From Gnetum montanum (taxonomy: Eukaryota; Streptophyta; Gnetopsida; Gnetales; Gnetaceae), in assembly GCA_015680685.1 (NCBI GenBank), contig MNCI01025456.1, positions 385,980 through 449,979 of the forward strand: 64,000 nt of DNA, written 5' to 3'. The notes beneath the pieces are model-generated. The model worked only from the letters and a program-made list of their open reading frames with translations, was not told where the DNA came from and ran no database searches. Both the position numbers and the translations under genes were made by a program. Positions within the stretch are counted from its first letter, which is position 1, and every line of letters starts with the position of its first letter. Shown piece by piece: positions 32,191-45,289 of the stretch.

Positions 32191-35100
32191 GTGGCCATCT
32201 CCCCCATGACTAAGTTGTAAGGGAGAGATCTGAAATAATGAACGTCTATTTGAATTTCGTAATAGTACCCAACTTCTCCCAATTGATGATCTTAGATTAA
32301 GGGATGGAAGTTGGTGACGCTAATATTCTAATGTGTCTATGCCTTCATTGTTGGCATGGTTTTCCATAGTTTGTTCCATGCATATTTGTCTACTCCTTCT
32401 AGTAGCTGTCAACCACGGGGTGTCTACTACTTCTTGTGTGGTTGCTACATATAGGCATCTTTGTCATGAAATTTTAAGGGCGCACCTGTTGCATGGAGGC
32501 ATTTCCTCCATGTCATCACCCGATGAATCACTGTATGTGATACATGGAACTTTCCTCTTCTTGATCTTTCCATAAATATTTATCCTAGAGATTTCCAAGG
32601 AAAGATCATAGATCCTAAGGCTTACGTCTACTGTACTTAGCCATGCCCTTCCCATTATAATTGGGAAGTCCCCTTCATTGTTGTTCACTTTAATCACCAA
32701 GAAATCAGCTGGGTAAGACCAACCACACATAGTGGTAATGATGTCCTCCATCAATTCCAAGGGAATGGTGATGGACTGGTTTGCCAGATCTAGTTGGATG
32801 TTACTCTTCTTGAGTTGTGGCAGGTTCTAGGCATGATACATCTCTCGTGAAATTAAGTTGACTCCAGAACCTAAGTCAAGAAGAGCCATATGTGGTTTAT
32901 TTTTGGTGACTTGAAGGTAGATTAAGGGACTCCTAGGTTTAGTTAGTTTCTTGGGAAGGTGGCCTACCTTGATCCAGTTGGTTATAGTATGCGTTAACAT
33001 AACCGTCTGTGTTACGCTCTATTGGACTAAAGGGTGCCCCGTAGTGTTAGATGGTGGAGGAGTGTTCATGGGCTCAACCACTTGTTGTTGCAAGAGTTTG
33101 TCTGGGCTTTTGGTTCTGAAGAAGGGTCTTCTCTTTTTATAGTTATCAAAACTAGTAGCCAATTGAATATTTACATCTCTCGCAGTGTGATGTTGCTGCA
33201 GTTGAGGAGGAAGTTCCCCTTGAAGTGTTGGAGTAGGAGGTGTTATGGGAACTACTATTGGTGGAAGAGGTGCGGATGGATTAGGAGGATGGTGTGGGTA
33301 TGGAGTATCTCCCGGAGGAGAAGGAGTCCTCCTAAAGTACTTCCGAACTTGGTAGTGATGGTGGGAAGTTGTGTGACTCATAGAGTCACTTGGAGAAATC
33401 GGCTGCTACACATAATATCCATAAGGGTCAGGCTGCTGGTAAGGGTACTGCTGTTTTGGTGATGGCATCCCCCACGACTGTGGGTATTGCTACTACTGAT
33501 GCTGTCTGATGGGTTGTGGGGGAGTTCCACTTAGATAATACATCACGGGTTGGTGGAACTGCCTTGGGTTACCTTGAGGATAAGGTAACCTTCGGGGTGT
33601 CTACCGTTGATTAATTCTCGGATTAAGTGCATATACCCCAGACTCCTGTAGATGTGAGATGATTGGACAACATCCCTTAGGATAATCATAATGGCAGATC
33701 TCACATCCACCATCATCGTCTGAATCTGAATCCACAACCACATTGGGGTTAGTGATTTTTTCGTTACCCTTGTTATGTGCAGGGCCTAAATCTCTCCGCT
33801 TTATCTTACCTTTGTCACTACTTTCTTCCACCTTAGACTCTTCTACAATTTTCAAAACAGTTTCAAGTCTAGAGTCTAAGGAACTCCATACATCATCTAC
33901 CTTAGCCACTAATTTTGTTGTGAGTTTTTGAATCAGCAAGGTTTTTCTGTTCACCAACTCTTCGATTGGTGACTCATCCTCTTCATCACAAAATTTCACT
34001 TCCTTCTTTCGAAGAGAGGCATCACGGTTGTACTCTTCCGCACTTTCCCTTTTTTGTAGCTCCCCTTCTTTATTTGCTACTTGCTCCAACAAGCGATGAA
34101 CTTTATGGGCTCTAAGTTGTGATAGTCTCCCTTGGGCATAAGTCCCAAGGGTTCTCCTTGTTTCATGTCTGAGCCCATCCACGATGTGGTGGAGTTGATC
34201 CTATTGAGCATATCCATGGCCCGGGCAATGATGTAATAATTTGTAGTAGCGGGCGATGGTAGCATCCAAGGGTTCATGAATACCTTGCTTTCATCCTTGG
34301 ATCTGCTTACACAAATTGGACACTCTGGAGTATGTTTGATACTTATCGTTGAACAATTCTAACATCGTACTCCACCTCCTAATGGTTTCCGATTCTAAGG
34401 ACTGGTACCAGATCTCTGCTTCCTTGGTGAGTGTCCTGGGAAACAACTTAATTTTTTGCCATTCATTCTCTATGTTCTGCAAGGTGCAGGCATCGTTGAA
34501 TGCCTATAAATGATGTTGCGGATGAACGTTGTATCCCCTTTCAAAGCATGGGATGTTATTCATGTCTAAATGCTTGATCCGACTATCTTTTAAATGCCTT
34601 GATGGAATTCTCACTACCTCCGTTATGTCAAGCATACTTTGGGTTGTGAGTAGGGGTTCATCATGATCATCTCTTTCATGATGTTTATGATGTTTTCGTG
34701 GTTCCCTACTCTCCCTACATCCTTGCCCTTGTCCTCTCTCTCGACTCTCCCGTCAAGGTCTCTCATTTGCCTTACTTTTGTCCTCTCCGTTATGCTCTTC
34801 ATGATTGCACCCTGATGTGGAAGGAGAGGGTGAGTGATGTGAAGAAGGAGAAGAAGAAGGAGAACCATCGCCGTGGCGATGCTTCCTACCTTCTCTTCAG
34901 ATGCTTCGGCCCTGATCATGGTGACGATCTGAGTGCCCGTCCTTGTCTTTCGTTGTTGTTCTCTCTATGAACAGCTGGTCTTCATGGGCATCAGAACCAG
35001 GGTTGTGTATTGTTGAGCGTAAGTTGTTATACCCAATCTCCTCATCATCGTTAGGAGGGGGAACATCTCTTGATAGAGAACCCGTGATAATGGGTCCATC

Positions 35101-35511
35101 ATCTCTAGTTTCGCTAAGGACATGAGGGCCTTTGCCCTTCGACAGTGTATGTTGGCTCTCCTGCCTTGTGTCCCTCATACATTGTAAATCTGTGGGATGA
35201 TAATCCCTTATGTCAAAGTTGGCTGCAATGTATTCAGCATATAATTCTATCATGCCAGTCTGTGCCAAAGCATGGAGAAGCATGTTAGGGACGGATCAAT
35301 TTGGAGGTAGCACTATGTTACCAAACAAATCTCTCCAGCGCATCTATTCATCTTCATGGAGGATAAAAGTATAATTAGGTATATACTCATCATGATGAGT
35401 ATATGTCACTTTGTATTGTTGAGGAACCGGCTGATTGAGGTTATGTTTTTTTAATTTCCGACTATCTTTTGTATTATCCCTAGGTGATGTGCTCTTGTGA
35501 GAAGAAGACAT
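32190..35511 (-). pseudogene. D3 gag-protease
   Basis: Start ATG at 35511 (MSSSHKS). The N-terminal domain is open at 34897-35283, followed by an H/R/S-rich segment, then the gag core at 33601-34482 ('WSTMLELFNDKYQTYS', 'GTYAQGRLSQLRAHKVHRLLEQV'). The knuckle CEICHYDYPKGCC (33660-33700) is intact. A Pro-rich part (33019-33381) and protease follow. The protease triad is DLG instead of DSG (near 32870), but FPIIMGRAWL is kept (32640-32670). A frameshift near the deletion junction spoils the tail seen in D1 and D2. Confidence 0.85.
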
Positions 35512-35635
35512 GATGTCTTATAGGTGTGCTAACTGTACCGTTATTTAATTTTATATTTGATTAACCCTAAGGTTTGTTAAAGCTCCCGACGAGGTAAATG
35601 ATCTCTTATGTCCTACTTAGTGCACAAACACTTAG

Positions 35636-35654
35636 TCCCTGGCAACAGCGCCAA
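35636..35654 (-). promoter_or_regulatory. Primer-binding site of D3
   Basis: The minus strand reads TTGGCGCTGTTGCCAGGGA directly after the 5' LTR, the best preserved tRNA-Asp-like site of the D elements. Confidence 0.82.
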
Positions 35655-36664
35655 TGATGAGTGGTGAGGTACCCCTACACTCAACTATACGAAACGAGCG
35701 TAGCATGTGCGATCTAGTTGAACTCTGTAGACTAAATGCCTACACGCCTCATGGAACACTTAAGGTTAACCATTCATTGTCTTCCTAGACTTACTTGTAG
35801 TTGTCATGGTGTATGGTTAAGTAAGTCCAAGGTATATGATTTTTATATCTTTTATGTTTTTTTTCCTATGCTAACAAGGTGAAGGGTTGAGAAACTAACT
35901 AATTCTAACTAATGACTAAGTCTAAATTACCTAGCGTCAGCATCCATTCCCACTTACCGTACACATCCTAAATTGATGCAACCATAGCTACCAAATGCTA
36001 ATCATCACTAGGATCACCATGCGTAACGCACATGCTTGAAGTGGTTGTACTGAGGTACTTAACAAGGAGGAAAGGGTTGGGAGAATCTATCAGCCTAAGT
36101 GCGATGAGCGGCTGATTCCTTGACTAATCGTACACATTCAGGTGTTCGAATACCACTGGAATTACCAAGCGTAGATCTTGGATATGCCACTGGGTTACCA
36201 AGTAGTCATACTAGATGCTCGTAATCAAGTCGTACTCATATTGCATGCGATGAGCAGCCGATTCCTTGACTAACCGTACACATCCTTAGATGCTCGTAAT
36301 CAAGTCATACTTATACTACATTCTAGGAGTTTAAGGGTGAGAGAGAAAAAAATAAATAAAATCCTATTCCATGCACTGCAAGGTTTATCCAGGAAGTTCA
36401 TCTTTATTTCTATACACAACTTGTGTTTAGGTACAATGTTGCTCGAATAAAGATCCATTCACTTTTGGACTCCTACTGCTGGCACACAGAAAATATTCTA
36501 TCTTTGGAGTGATCAAACTGCTAGAGTTTTCCTACTTCTAGACCAGGATGGGAAATAAGGGGAGTGCCACCTCTTATTTATAAATTTTACGACAAATCGT
36601 GATATCGTGTACGTGATATCATAGGGGATGCGATATTGCGGCTCGTGCGAATCACGTCTCATCA
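35655..36664 (-). repeat. 5' LTR of D3
   Basis: 1010 bp, TGATGAG to CTCATCA; TATA box on the plus strand at 36575-36582. The GATATC array is shorter than in the 3' LTR. Confidence 0.9.
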
Positions 36665-37288
36665 GAGTCTAAGTGTGTATAATTCTTTATTTGAGCACTA
36701 ATGTACCTAAGTGTAGTAGTGTGACAAGAATAAAAAAATCTCTTTCGACAATCCTAATCCTTGCAACATTGAGAATAGCTTAATATTTTCTTTATTACAT
36801 TTTACTTTCATGCTCTTTATTTTAATGCATTTGAATTAAGCAAATTATTTCTAGTAGTTAATGAACATGAGCACAACCACTTCAAGCATTCATATAGTAC
36901 TTGGTAACCCAGCAATGCTTAATGTTTGGTAGCCCAGCAGTGCTATATGTGTTCAGGATGTGTCTGAGAAAGTGGAATAATGACTTGTGTTAGGCTAGAT
37001 AGACAATAACGACTTAGATTTTAAATTACTCTACTCTTCATTTTTGTTGTAGGCAACTAAATCCATAAAATATAAAGTAAGAAAAATCATATACCTCAAT
37101 TACAGTTAAGCCATACCCTTGAACCTCACAAGTGTAGTTGGGAAGACAATGAACATTCTTAATGGCCATTTCACTTCTTAGAAGAGCTAGTGCATTAGAT
37201 AACTATAGGTCCATAGAATTTGACCAAATCGCATGTAATGCCTTAGTAATTCATATGGTTGGGCATAGGGGTACCTCACCACTCATCA
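36665..37288 (+). repeat. 5' LTR of F, right part
   Basis: It continues the F LTR after D3 and ends CTCATCA at 37282-37288. It aligns closely with 55771-56386, for example 'gaacctcacaagtgt.gttgggaaga' and 'cattagataactataggtcc'. Confidence 0.88.
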
Positions 37289-37309
37289 TTGGTGCTTTTT
37301 CTTGAGACC
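37289..37309 (+). promoter_or_regulatory. Primer-binding site of F (decayed)
   Basis: TTGGTGCTTTTTCTTGAGACC follows the 5' LTR; it is a diverged form of the TTGGCGCCGTTGCCGGGGA-type site. Confidence 0.6.
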
Positions 37310-37448
37310 TTTTTTTTGTTTTGTGCTCTATCTAGGACCTAGTGAAAAGTATTTAAATCATTGGAACAAACCTTAGAGTCCTACCTTATTTCACAATTAC
37401 TACAACAAATTCTTAGAGCACACTGTGATTTTTATTTGCTAATTGAAA

Positions 37449-39840
37449 ATGTCTTCTTCTCAGAGGAGCACTTCTCCATCCAAGGCCAATAGAGTTAATT
37501 TTTCAAAGCCTCAATAGGATTGAATTATATATACTCATCCTAATGAGTATGTGCCACACTTCATCTTTGTCGTACACTAGGATGAACAGCTACAGTGGCA
37601 TAACATGGAGGGCAACATTGTGTTGCTGCCCAATCATGTTGCTCCTGCAATGCTCTATTAAATGCTTGCATGATGTGGTCTTCAAGAACATCATAGAGAG
37701 TATATTGTGAAAGATGCTAACACTAGGGATTACCATCCCATCAAAGCACAACATTTGCAAGATTAGCAGCTAGAGAAACACTATGAATTTTCAAAGGAAA
37801 AAGGACTTAATGATTCTCCATTTCTGTTGTACCAACAAGCTAGTGGGGAATCCTTCTCTAGGGATTTTCCATTCAATGAAACTCCTCTCTTTGAATTTGG
37901 TGATGAAGGTAAAAATCAAAATTTGCACTCCATAGTTCACAATCCTAATTCTAGTAATAAGGGATCCAATGACAGAGAAGGATTCATAGGGGCAAGTTAA
38001 GACAGGGATGCAGACAAGAAGCATGATTGTGATTGTGGTCGCGATCACTAAAGAGGTAATATTAGGTATTGTGATGGTACTGGTTCTCCTTCCTCTTCCC
38101 CTTCATCATCATCTTCTTCTTCTAGCTCTAACTTTAACCATAGAATGAAAGATCGTGATGATGGTGATTGAAATGAACAAAATGATTGACGAGACCAAAA
38201 TAACCAAAGGGATCGTCAAGACAGACAAGATCAAGGGTGAAAATGTTCAAGAGAGGCACATCACCATGAATGAAGGGGTAGTAGAGGGCATCATAGGCAC
38301 CATGACCAAGGCCTCGATGAGCCTCTATTTTCTACCCGAAGTATGTTTAAAATCACAGAGGTAGTCAAAATTCCAACAAGTTATGTGAAGGATAGTTGGA
38401 TCAAATGATTAGACATGAACAATATTTCTTGATTTGAAGGAGGATATAACTCTAATCCATAGAATCATCTTCAAGCTTTCCAAGATGCATGTGCCTTGCA
38501 AAACATAGAAAATGAGTGGTAGAAATTGAAGTTGTTCCCCAAGACATTTATCAAAGAAGTAGAAAACTGGTACTGGTCCTTAGAGCCAGAATCTATCAAA
38601 TGATGGAGTAGTATGCTTAAGTTGTTTAATGATAAGTATCAAACATACTCCAAAGTATCCAACTTATGGAAGCAAATCCAAGGGTGGAAACAAGGAACAC
38701 ATGAATCCTTAGATGCCACCATTAGCCAATACTATGTCTTGATGTACAAATGTCCTGGCCATGGTTATTCTCAATTGGTTTAAATTCACCACATTGTAGA
38801 CAAGTTTCATAATGAAATGAGGAAAACCCTTAGTGTTTATGCCCAAGGGTGATTGTCAAAACTAACTACCTATCATATACAAAGATTAATAAAGCAAGTC
38901 ACCAAAGAGGAGGGTGAACTAAGAAAAAGAGAAAGTGTAGAAGAGTACAACTATGATCCTTCCATTTGAAAGAGGAAGGTTTGATTTTGTGAGAGTGAGG
39001 ATGAGTCCATATTTGATGAGGGGATGCATAAGAAAGCCTTGCCACTCCAACAATTCCAATCTGAACTTACAGCCAAGGTTGATCAATTAAGGGACTCAAT
39101 GGATAATAGATTCCAAGCTGTTCTCAAAATTCTTAAGGAGTCCAAAGAACAAAGTAGTGAGCATGAGTGCAAGAGGCTCAAGGAAGCTAAACGTGCATAT
39201 TACAAAGGTAAGGGCAAGATTACTATAATAGAAGAGGTTCTAAATAGTGAATCAAATGATGATTATGAATGTGGTGTTTGTTAGTACAAACATCCTAAGG
39301 GATGTTTCCTCGTTGTGTCACATCTACAAGAGTCTGGGATTTATGCCTTACATCCACAACTTACACAAAGGCAAACATCCAGAAGGTTACCTAATCCTTA
39401 AGGTAATCTGAAGAAATTCTACTAATAACAACTATATTATCCAAGTGGAGTTCTAACACAACCGTATGAATAATGGCAACAACCACAATCATGGGCGTTG
39501 GCACTGCTAAGATAATAGTATCCTTACCAGGAGCCTGGTCCATATGATTATCACGTGTAGCAACCCATGTCTCCACATGAATCCTCCAGTCATGTTTCTA
39601 ATTTTCAACCTTACTACCACCCTTCAGATTATTACCAAGTTCATTTGCCACATGAAAGAAGGGATATTGCCTCTTATCCTTATCCTCCTCCTATCCCTAC
39701 ACATAGTCTTGCTCCAGTTGCACAACTACCATCGTCTCCACCAATGCAAGGTGAATTACTAGCTCAACTGCAACAACAAAATACAGTGAGGGTTTTTAAT
39801 CTTCAATCTAATCATCAATTGGAGTGGTCAAATTCCTGAT
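37449..39840 (+). pseudogene. F gag
   Basis: ATG at 37449 (MSSSQRS). The order of parts is as in the D gag: N-terminal domain with 'TYTHPNEYVPHFIF'-like text (37530-37570), basic/H/S-rich region (38010-38330), core gag (38410-38990: 'ALQNIENEW', 'WSLEPESIK', 'LFNDKYQTYSKVSNLW'), a knuckle region near 39270-39310 (CGVC, then HPKGC), and a Pro/Gln/Tyr-rich part (39440-39840). In-frame TAG and TGA sit where sister copies have CAG, TGG or CGA. Confidence 0.8.
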
Positions 39841-40059
39841 CAAATAAAAGAACTTTCTTTTGACCCCATTGTCCACCTAAACCTTTACCTACATCCACAA
39901 TTGACAACCTTGCTCCTGCCTCTTCCTCCATATCAAATTTCTTCAAGCCTCCTTGAAACCAAACTCTACCAAGGATTCATACTATAATGCTTACTCATAC
40001 TATGTCTAATTGGATCCATGTAGAAAACCTTCTGTGGAAATTAGCCAATCCTAGAAGTC

Positions 40060-40650
40060 CTCTAATTTATTTGCAGATTGCTAGATTCAAGTTCTAGTGT
40101 TAATTTGATTTCTCATGAGATGTACACTACTTGGGACTTGCCTCCTCTTAAGAAGAGCAAAATTAGAATAGAATTGGTAGACTAGTCCATCACTATTCCA
40201 TTAGAACTAGTAGAAGACATTATGACCACTATCTATGGATGGTCTTATTTTGTTGATTTTCTCGTAATCAAAGTGGAGAACTACAAAGGGGATTTTCCAA
40301 TCATAATGGGAAGGGCATGTCTAAGCATCATTGATGCAAGAATGGATATTAGAGATCTTTCCCTAGAGATATCTATAGAAAATGCATTTGGAAAGATTGA
40401 GAAGAAGAGAGTTCCATGCATCACATATAGCGATATAGGGTGCAATTGTGTGTAGAAACTGTAAGTCATCAAGCAAGCATCTATCTTTGCATGCAAATAG
40501 TATGCGCTAGAAGTAGAAATTCAAAGGTGTTTGTACATAGTAGTCATAAAATAGGAGGGCACCCAGTGGCTGACCGTTGATTCAGAAAGTAGCACACTTT
40601 GCATGGAACCAACTGAGAGCTTGACATGTGCGTATGTCATAGGCATCGAT
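40060..40650 (+). pseudogene. F protease
   Basis: Aspartic protease of the gag-pol polyprotein. The active site is DSS rather than DSG (near 40085), then VNLISHEMY. FPIIMGRACLSIIDA is open at 40222-40455. A linker to RT follows; in D1-D3 the deletion begins just after it. Confidence 0.75.
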
Positions 40651-40729
40651 GAACTCGAGCAAGTTTATCACCAACTCTCTAATGATACAAATGATGATAC
40701 TCATTGGGAAGAGTTGGAAATTCTTAAAA

Positions 40730-41691
40730 ATTCAAACAAGAGCCCCTTGAGCTAAAAATGTTACCAGCTAAAATGAAATATGTATTTTTGAAGAATGGGA
40801 AGCTAGTTATAATCAATGAAAAATTTGCTCCAAAACAAAAAAAGATGCTGTTGAAAGTAGTTGAAAAATGGTCAGCAACTTTTGCTTGGTCATATCCTAA
40901 ACTCACAAGGATTGATCCTAGGATATGCTAGCATTGCATCTACATCAACTTGTCCATGAAGACAAAACGATATCCATAGAGGTGGTTGAACCCCAAATTG
41001 AAGCAAATTGTCAAGGAGGAAATCAAGCAAGTACTCAACGTAGGGTTCATCTATTCCATTAGGAATAGTGAGTGGATTAGCCCACTTGTAATTGTGCCAA
41101 AGAAAGGTGGTAAGTGGTAGACCTACATTGATTTCAAGCTACTAAATATGGTAACATTCAAGGATCACTTTCCATTGTCATTTGTTGACCAGGTGCTGAA
41201 CATTGCTACTACAATTTTCTAGATGGTTATAGTGGCTATAACCAAATTCAAATTGCATCAGAAGACTAAGAAAAAACAACATTCATAAGTCCCTGGAGGA
41301 CTTTTGCATATCATAAGATGTTGTTTGGTCTATGTAATGCTCCTGCCACATTCCAACACCTAGTCCTAAGCATTTTTCAATAGAAGATCAATATTGGTGT
41401 GGAAGTCTTCATGGATAACTTCTCCACCTATGGAGCTACATTTGAGCAAGTCTTGGACCACCTTGAGAAAATGCTGAAATGGTGTGTTGAAAATCATTTG
41501 CAACTCAATTGGTAGAAGAGTCATCTCATGGTCCAAGAGGGCATTTTAATGAGGCATAGAAACTTGCAAGCAGGAATTGAGATAGACCTTGAGAAAATAA
41601 GGATCATCCAAGGAATAACCCGCTAGCTAGAAATAGTTAAAGATGTTTGGTCATTCCTTAGACATACTAGCTACTACTAGTGATTCATAGA
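40730..41691 (+). pseudogene. F reverse transcriptase
   Basis: Text of the Athila-type RT is visible: 'PLELKMLPAKMKYVFLKNG' (40745-40800), 'EEIKQVLNVGFIYSI' (41015-41060), 'PLVIVPKKGGKW' (41080-41120), 'FKLLNMVTFKDHFPL' (41130-41175), 'LFGLCNAPATFQ' (41325-41360), and the active-site box VFMDNF (41405-41422), where the usual DD is DN. The frame is cut at 41691 by element E just before RNase H. Confidence 0.8.
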
Positions 41692-42517
41692 TGATGAACC
41701 ATGATATTAGGGCTGCAATATCAAATTTGCAATATCGGATCTTGCCATGCGATGTCGGATACCTGATATCGTATCCTGCCTCATTGCCTATAAATAAGAG
41801 GTGGGTGCACTTGGTTTGGATAGTTAATTTTAGTCTCTTACCCAAACTCTTACCTTTTCTCCCTCTCGGAGTTAGAATTATTTCTGCATTCCCGCAATAG
41901 GATTCATAAAGTGAATGGATCTTTATTCGAGCATTGTGTACCTGAGCACACCTTGTGTACGACAATAAAGACAAACTTTGTGATAAACCTTGTAGCATTT
42001 AGAATAGATTAATTAATGTTATTTTCAATTATTTAATGCTTTTCTTAGTTAATTAATGATTCTCTCTCACCCTACAACTCTCCTAAGTAAGCATACATAG
42101 TACGATCACTTCGAGCATGTGTGTAATACTTGGTAACCTAGTAACGATTAATGTTTGGTAATCCCAGTAGTGTTGCACTGGTTCAGGATGTGTACAACAA
42201 GTGAGAACGAATACTGATGTTAAGATCAGTTAGATCCTAGTTAATAAGTAGTCAAATTAAATTAGTTACTTAGTTATCTCTCTCTTCCCTTATTACCAGC
42301 AAGACATCAAAACACATAAAAAGTATAAAAATCATATGCCTCAAGTTTACTTAACTATACAATCGTGACATACAAGTAAGCTTGGAAAGATAACGATTAA
42401 CCAACCCATTCTTGTTCCACAAAGGCGCATAAGCACTTAGTCTTTGGAATTCTACCGGATCATACGTGTAGGTTTGTATTCATATGGTTGAGCGTTGGGA
42501 TACCTCGCTACTCATCA
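41692..42517 (+). repeat. 5' LTR of E
   Basis: 826 bp, TGATGAAC to CTCATCA; TATA box at 41789-41796 followed by 'agaggtggg' as in D LTRs. The U3 start contains GATATT/GATATC/GATGTC units (41703-41770). Confidence 0.92.
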
Positions 42518-42536
42518 TTGGCGCCATTGTCAAGGA
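42518..42536 (+). promoter_or_regulatory. Primer-binding site of E
   Basis: TTGGCGCCATTGTCAAGGA directly follows the 5' LTR. The first eight bases are a perfect match to the tRNA-Asp-type site. Confidence 0.82.
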
Positions 42537-42654
42537 CTTTGTTGTTTGTGTGATAACTAGAACATAGAAAATATTTCACATCATTGGAAAGAACCCTTAG
42601 AGTTGGTCAAAGAAAAATAATAATATATAATACATTGCACACTGAATAGACAAT

Positions 42655-45270
42655 CATGTCTCCTTGTATGAAAGTGTTTCACTGCCTAGGTCCAATATAG
42701 GTAACAATCAGAGGCATAGTACACATGATAATCTGCCAGTCCCTCAATAGTTTTGTGTAGTATATATTTATCCCAATGAATATGTACCAAACTTTACCTT
42801 TATCCTCCACTAGGATGAACAACTATGTTGGCGATACTTGGAAGGTAACATAGTGTTACCTCCTGATCACTCTGTCCAGAACATGCTTCTTCATGATCTC
42901 ACATGAATTGGCATGTAGTACTTATAGGCAGAGTACATTGTGCATGATCATGACTCGAGAAAGTACCAACCCATGGAGGCATAACGTCAAAGGGATTTGC
43001 AATAGGAGAGACATCATGAATCCATGAAGGGAAAGTTGTCGCAAAATGTCCCACATGTTCTAAGTGAAAATGAGGGTGGTGAACCTACGTCAAGCAGTTG
43101 TCCACACAATGATGTTCCTCCCGTTGACTTTGGTCAAGGGGTTGTGTATCAAAATATTTACTCAACTATCCATAACCCAGATTCTAGTATTGACAGACAC
43201 AAAGGGTCTGAAAAAGGAACATGAGCACATGGCAAAGATGGACATTTCGATTGTAACCGTGATCGAGGCCACGACCACTGAAGAGAAGGAAGTAGGTACC
43301 ATCGTGGTGATGGTCCTCCTTCTCCTTCACCTTCATGATCTCCTTCACCCTCTCCTTTAGGATTAGGATGCAGTCATAAAAAGAAGACCATGAGGATAAG
43401 GGTAAGTGAAATGAGAGTCATAGACGAAATAGTCGAGAAAGGGGACGAGGGCACTCTGGAGAAACACACCATGAAAGAAGGGAGAGTAGGGAACAACATA
43501 AGCATCATAGACACTACAGATGGAACAATCATGATGAACCCCTACTCACTACTCAAAGTATGCTAGACATAACTATGGTCATTAGGATCCCAATAAGGCA
43601 CCAAAAGGATAGTAGGATTAAGAGATTAGACATGAACAACATCCCACGATTTGAAGGGGGATACAATGCTGATCCTCAAAATCACCTACAAGCATTTCAT
43701 GATGCATGTGCCTTACAAAACATAGAAAGAGAATGGAAAAAACTTAAGTTGTTCCCATGGATACTAGTCAAAGAAGCGGAGAGCTGGTACCGGTCATTAG
43801 AACCAGAATCCATTCGTAGGTGGAGTACCATGTTAAAGTTGTTCAATGATAAGTACCAAATGTACTCCTGAGTGTCCAACCTGTGAAAGTAAATCCAAGG
43901 CTGAAAACAAGGAGGACATGAACCCTTGGATGCTGCCATGGGCTGATATTATGCATTGTTACATCATTGTCCCAACTATGGTTATTCACAGAGGGATCAA
44001 CTACGCCATCTCATAGATAGGCTTAGGCATGAAACACGAAGAACCCTTGGGATGTATGCCCAAGGGAGGCTATCTGAGCTTAGGACCCATCAAGTTTAAG
44101 TATTATTGGAGAAAGTTGCTAAAGAAGAAGGTGAGCTAAGGAAAAGAGAGAGTATGGAGGAATATAACAAAGATCCTTACCTCCGAAAGAGGGGAGTAAT
44201 ATTCTGTGAGGATGAAGAAGAGTCACCACTCAAAGAGATGGTGAATAAGAAAACCTTGCCTATCCAAAAAATAGCATTGGAAGTATCGGCAAAGGTAGAT
44301 CAAATGTGGGATTCCCTAGATGATAGATTTCAAACCATTTTTAGAATATTAGAGGAGTCTAGAGAGCAAGGTAGTGATCATGAAAAAAGAAAAAAAAAGA
44401 GAAACTGAACATGCACATAAGAAGGTTAAGGGTAAAGTTTCCATCATCAAAGAAGTTGTGGATTTGAATATAGACAATGGTAGTGGTGAGATATGCCAAT
44501 ATGACCATCCTAAGGGATGTTGTCATATAATCTCACATCTACAAGAGTCTGGGGTGTATGCACTTAACCCATAATTAAATAAAAGGAAAACACCCTGAAG
44601 GTTACCTTATCCTCAAGGTAACCCAAGAAAGTTTCACCAACCCTTAACATATTATCCAAGTGGAACTCCACCATAACCAATCGATTAGTATCAATAGTGG
44701 CAATACCCACAATCATGGGGAATGCCACCACCAAGGCAACAATATCCTTATTGGCAACCTGACCCATATGGATATTATGTGTAGTAGCCAGTCTCTCCAT
44801 GTGACTCTATTGGACACATCACTCCACAACCTTACTACCAAGCTCATGAGCATTATAGGACTCCTTCCCCTAGGGGCGATGTTCCACAAACATACCATCC
44901 TTCTCATCTGGCTGCACCTCTTCCCCCCTTAACTCCATTACCACCTACTCTAGCTATGCAGGGTGAAATCCCTACCCAGCCACAGCAACGTAATGCCACA
45001 AGGGTTGTTAACCCTCAACCTACTATTGGTTCTACCAACCACATTAAGAAAAGACCTTTCTTTAGAACCAACAATCCAACTAAGCTTTTGCAACCACAAG
45101 CGGTTGATTCATCAACCGTCTCACTATCACTTGAAGCTTCAAAGCTCCCTTTAACCCAAAAATCACACTTAATGCATACAGTCATGTTAACTCATGCTGT
45201 CACCGATTGGATAAAAGCTGGCCATCTTCCTAGGAAATTCTCTAATTCTGGGAGTCCTCTAATATATCTA
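42655..45270 (+). pseudogene. E gag
   Basis: ATG at 42655 (MSPCMK). Core gag is open at 43560-43871 (103 codons, 'LDMNNIPRFEGGYNADPQNHLQAF', then 'WYRSLEPESIRRWSTMLKLFNDKYQMYS' split over that stretch) and at 44106-44408 (KEEGELRKRES). The knuckle reads GEICQYDHPKGCC (44486-44524), with the first Cys changed to Gly. The Pro/Gln/Tyr-rich segment is at 44660-45000. Several TGA/TAG replace CGA/CAG/TGG codons. Confidence 0.85.
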
Positions 45271-45289
45271 TAAATCACTAGAAATGAAC

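Larger units (their letters stand above)
29199..36664 (-). mobile_element. Element D3: gag-protease-only Athila-like LTR retrotransposon
   Basis: 7466 bp, LTRs 29199-30258 and 35655-36664, primer site at 35636-35654 and purine tract at 30259-30266 (minus strand). Target duplication gagtt (29194-29198) and gagtc (36665-36669); the uninterrupted sequence in the F 3' LTR at 55771 reads gagtc. It inserted in the 5' LTR of F. Internal structure is as in D1, including the same pol-deletion junction near 32244. Confidence 0.92.

Noticed and set aside
31968-32282. 104-codon minus-strand frame with repeated CFT/HFCF residues
   Set aside because: It is produced by the TTTTGTTTTACA tandem units of the D3 3' region.
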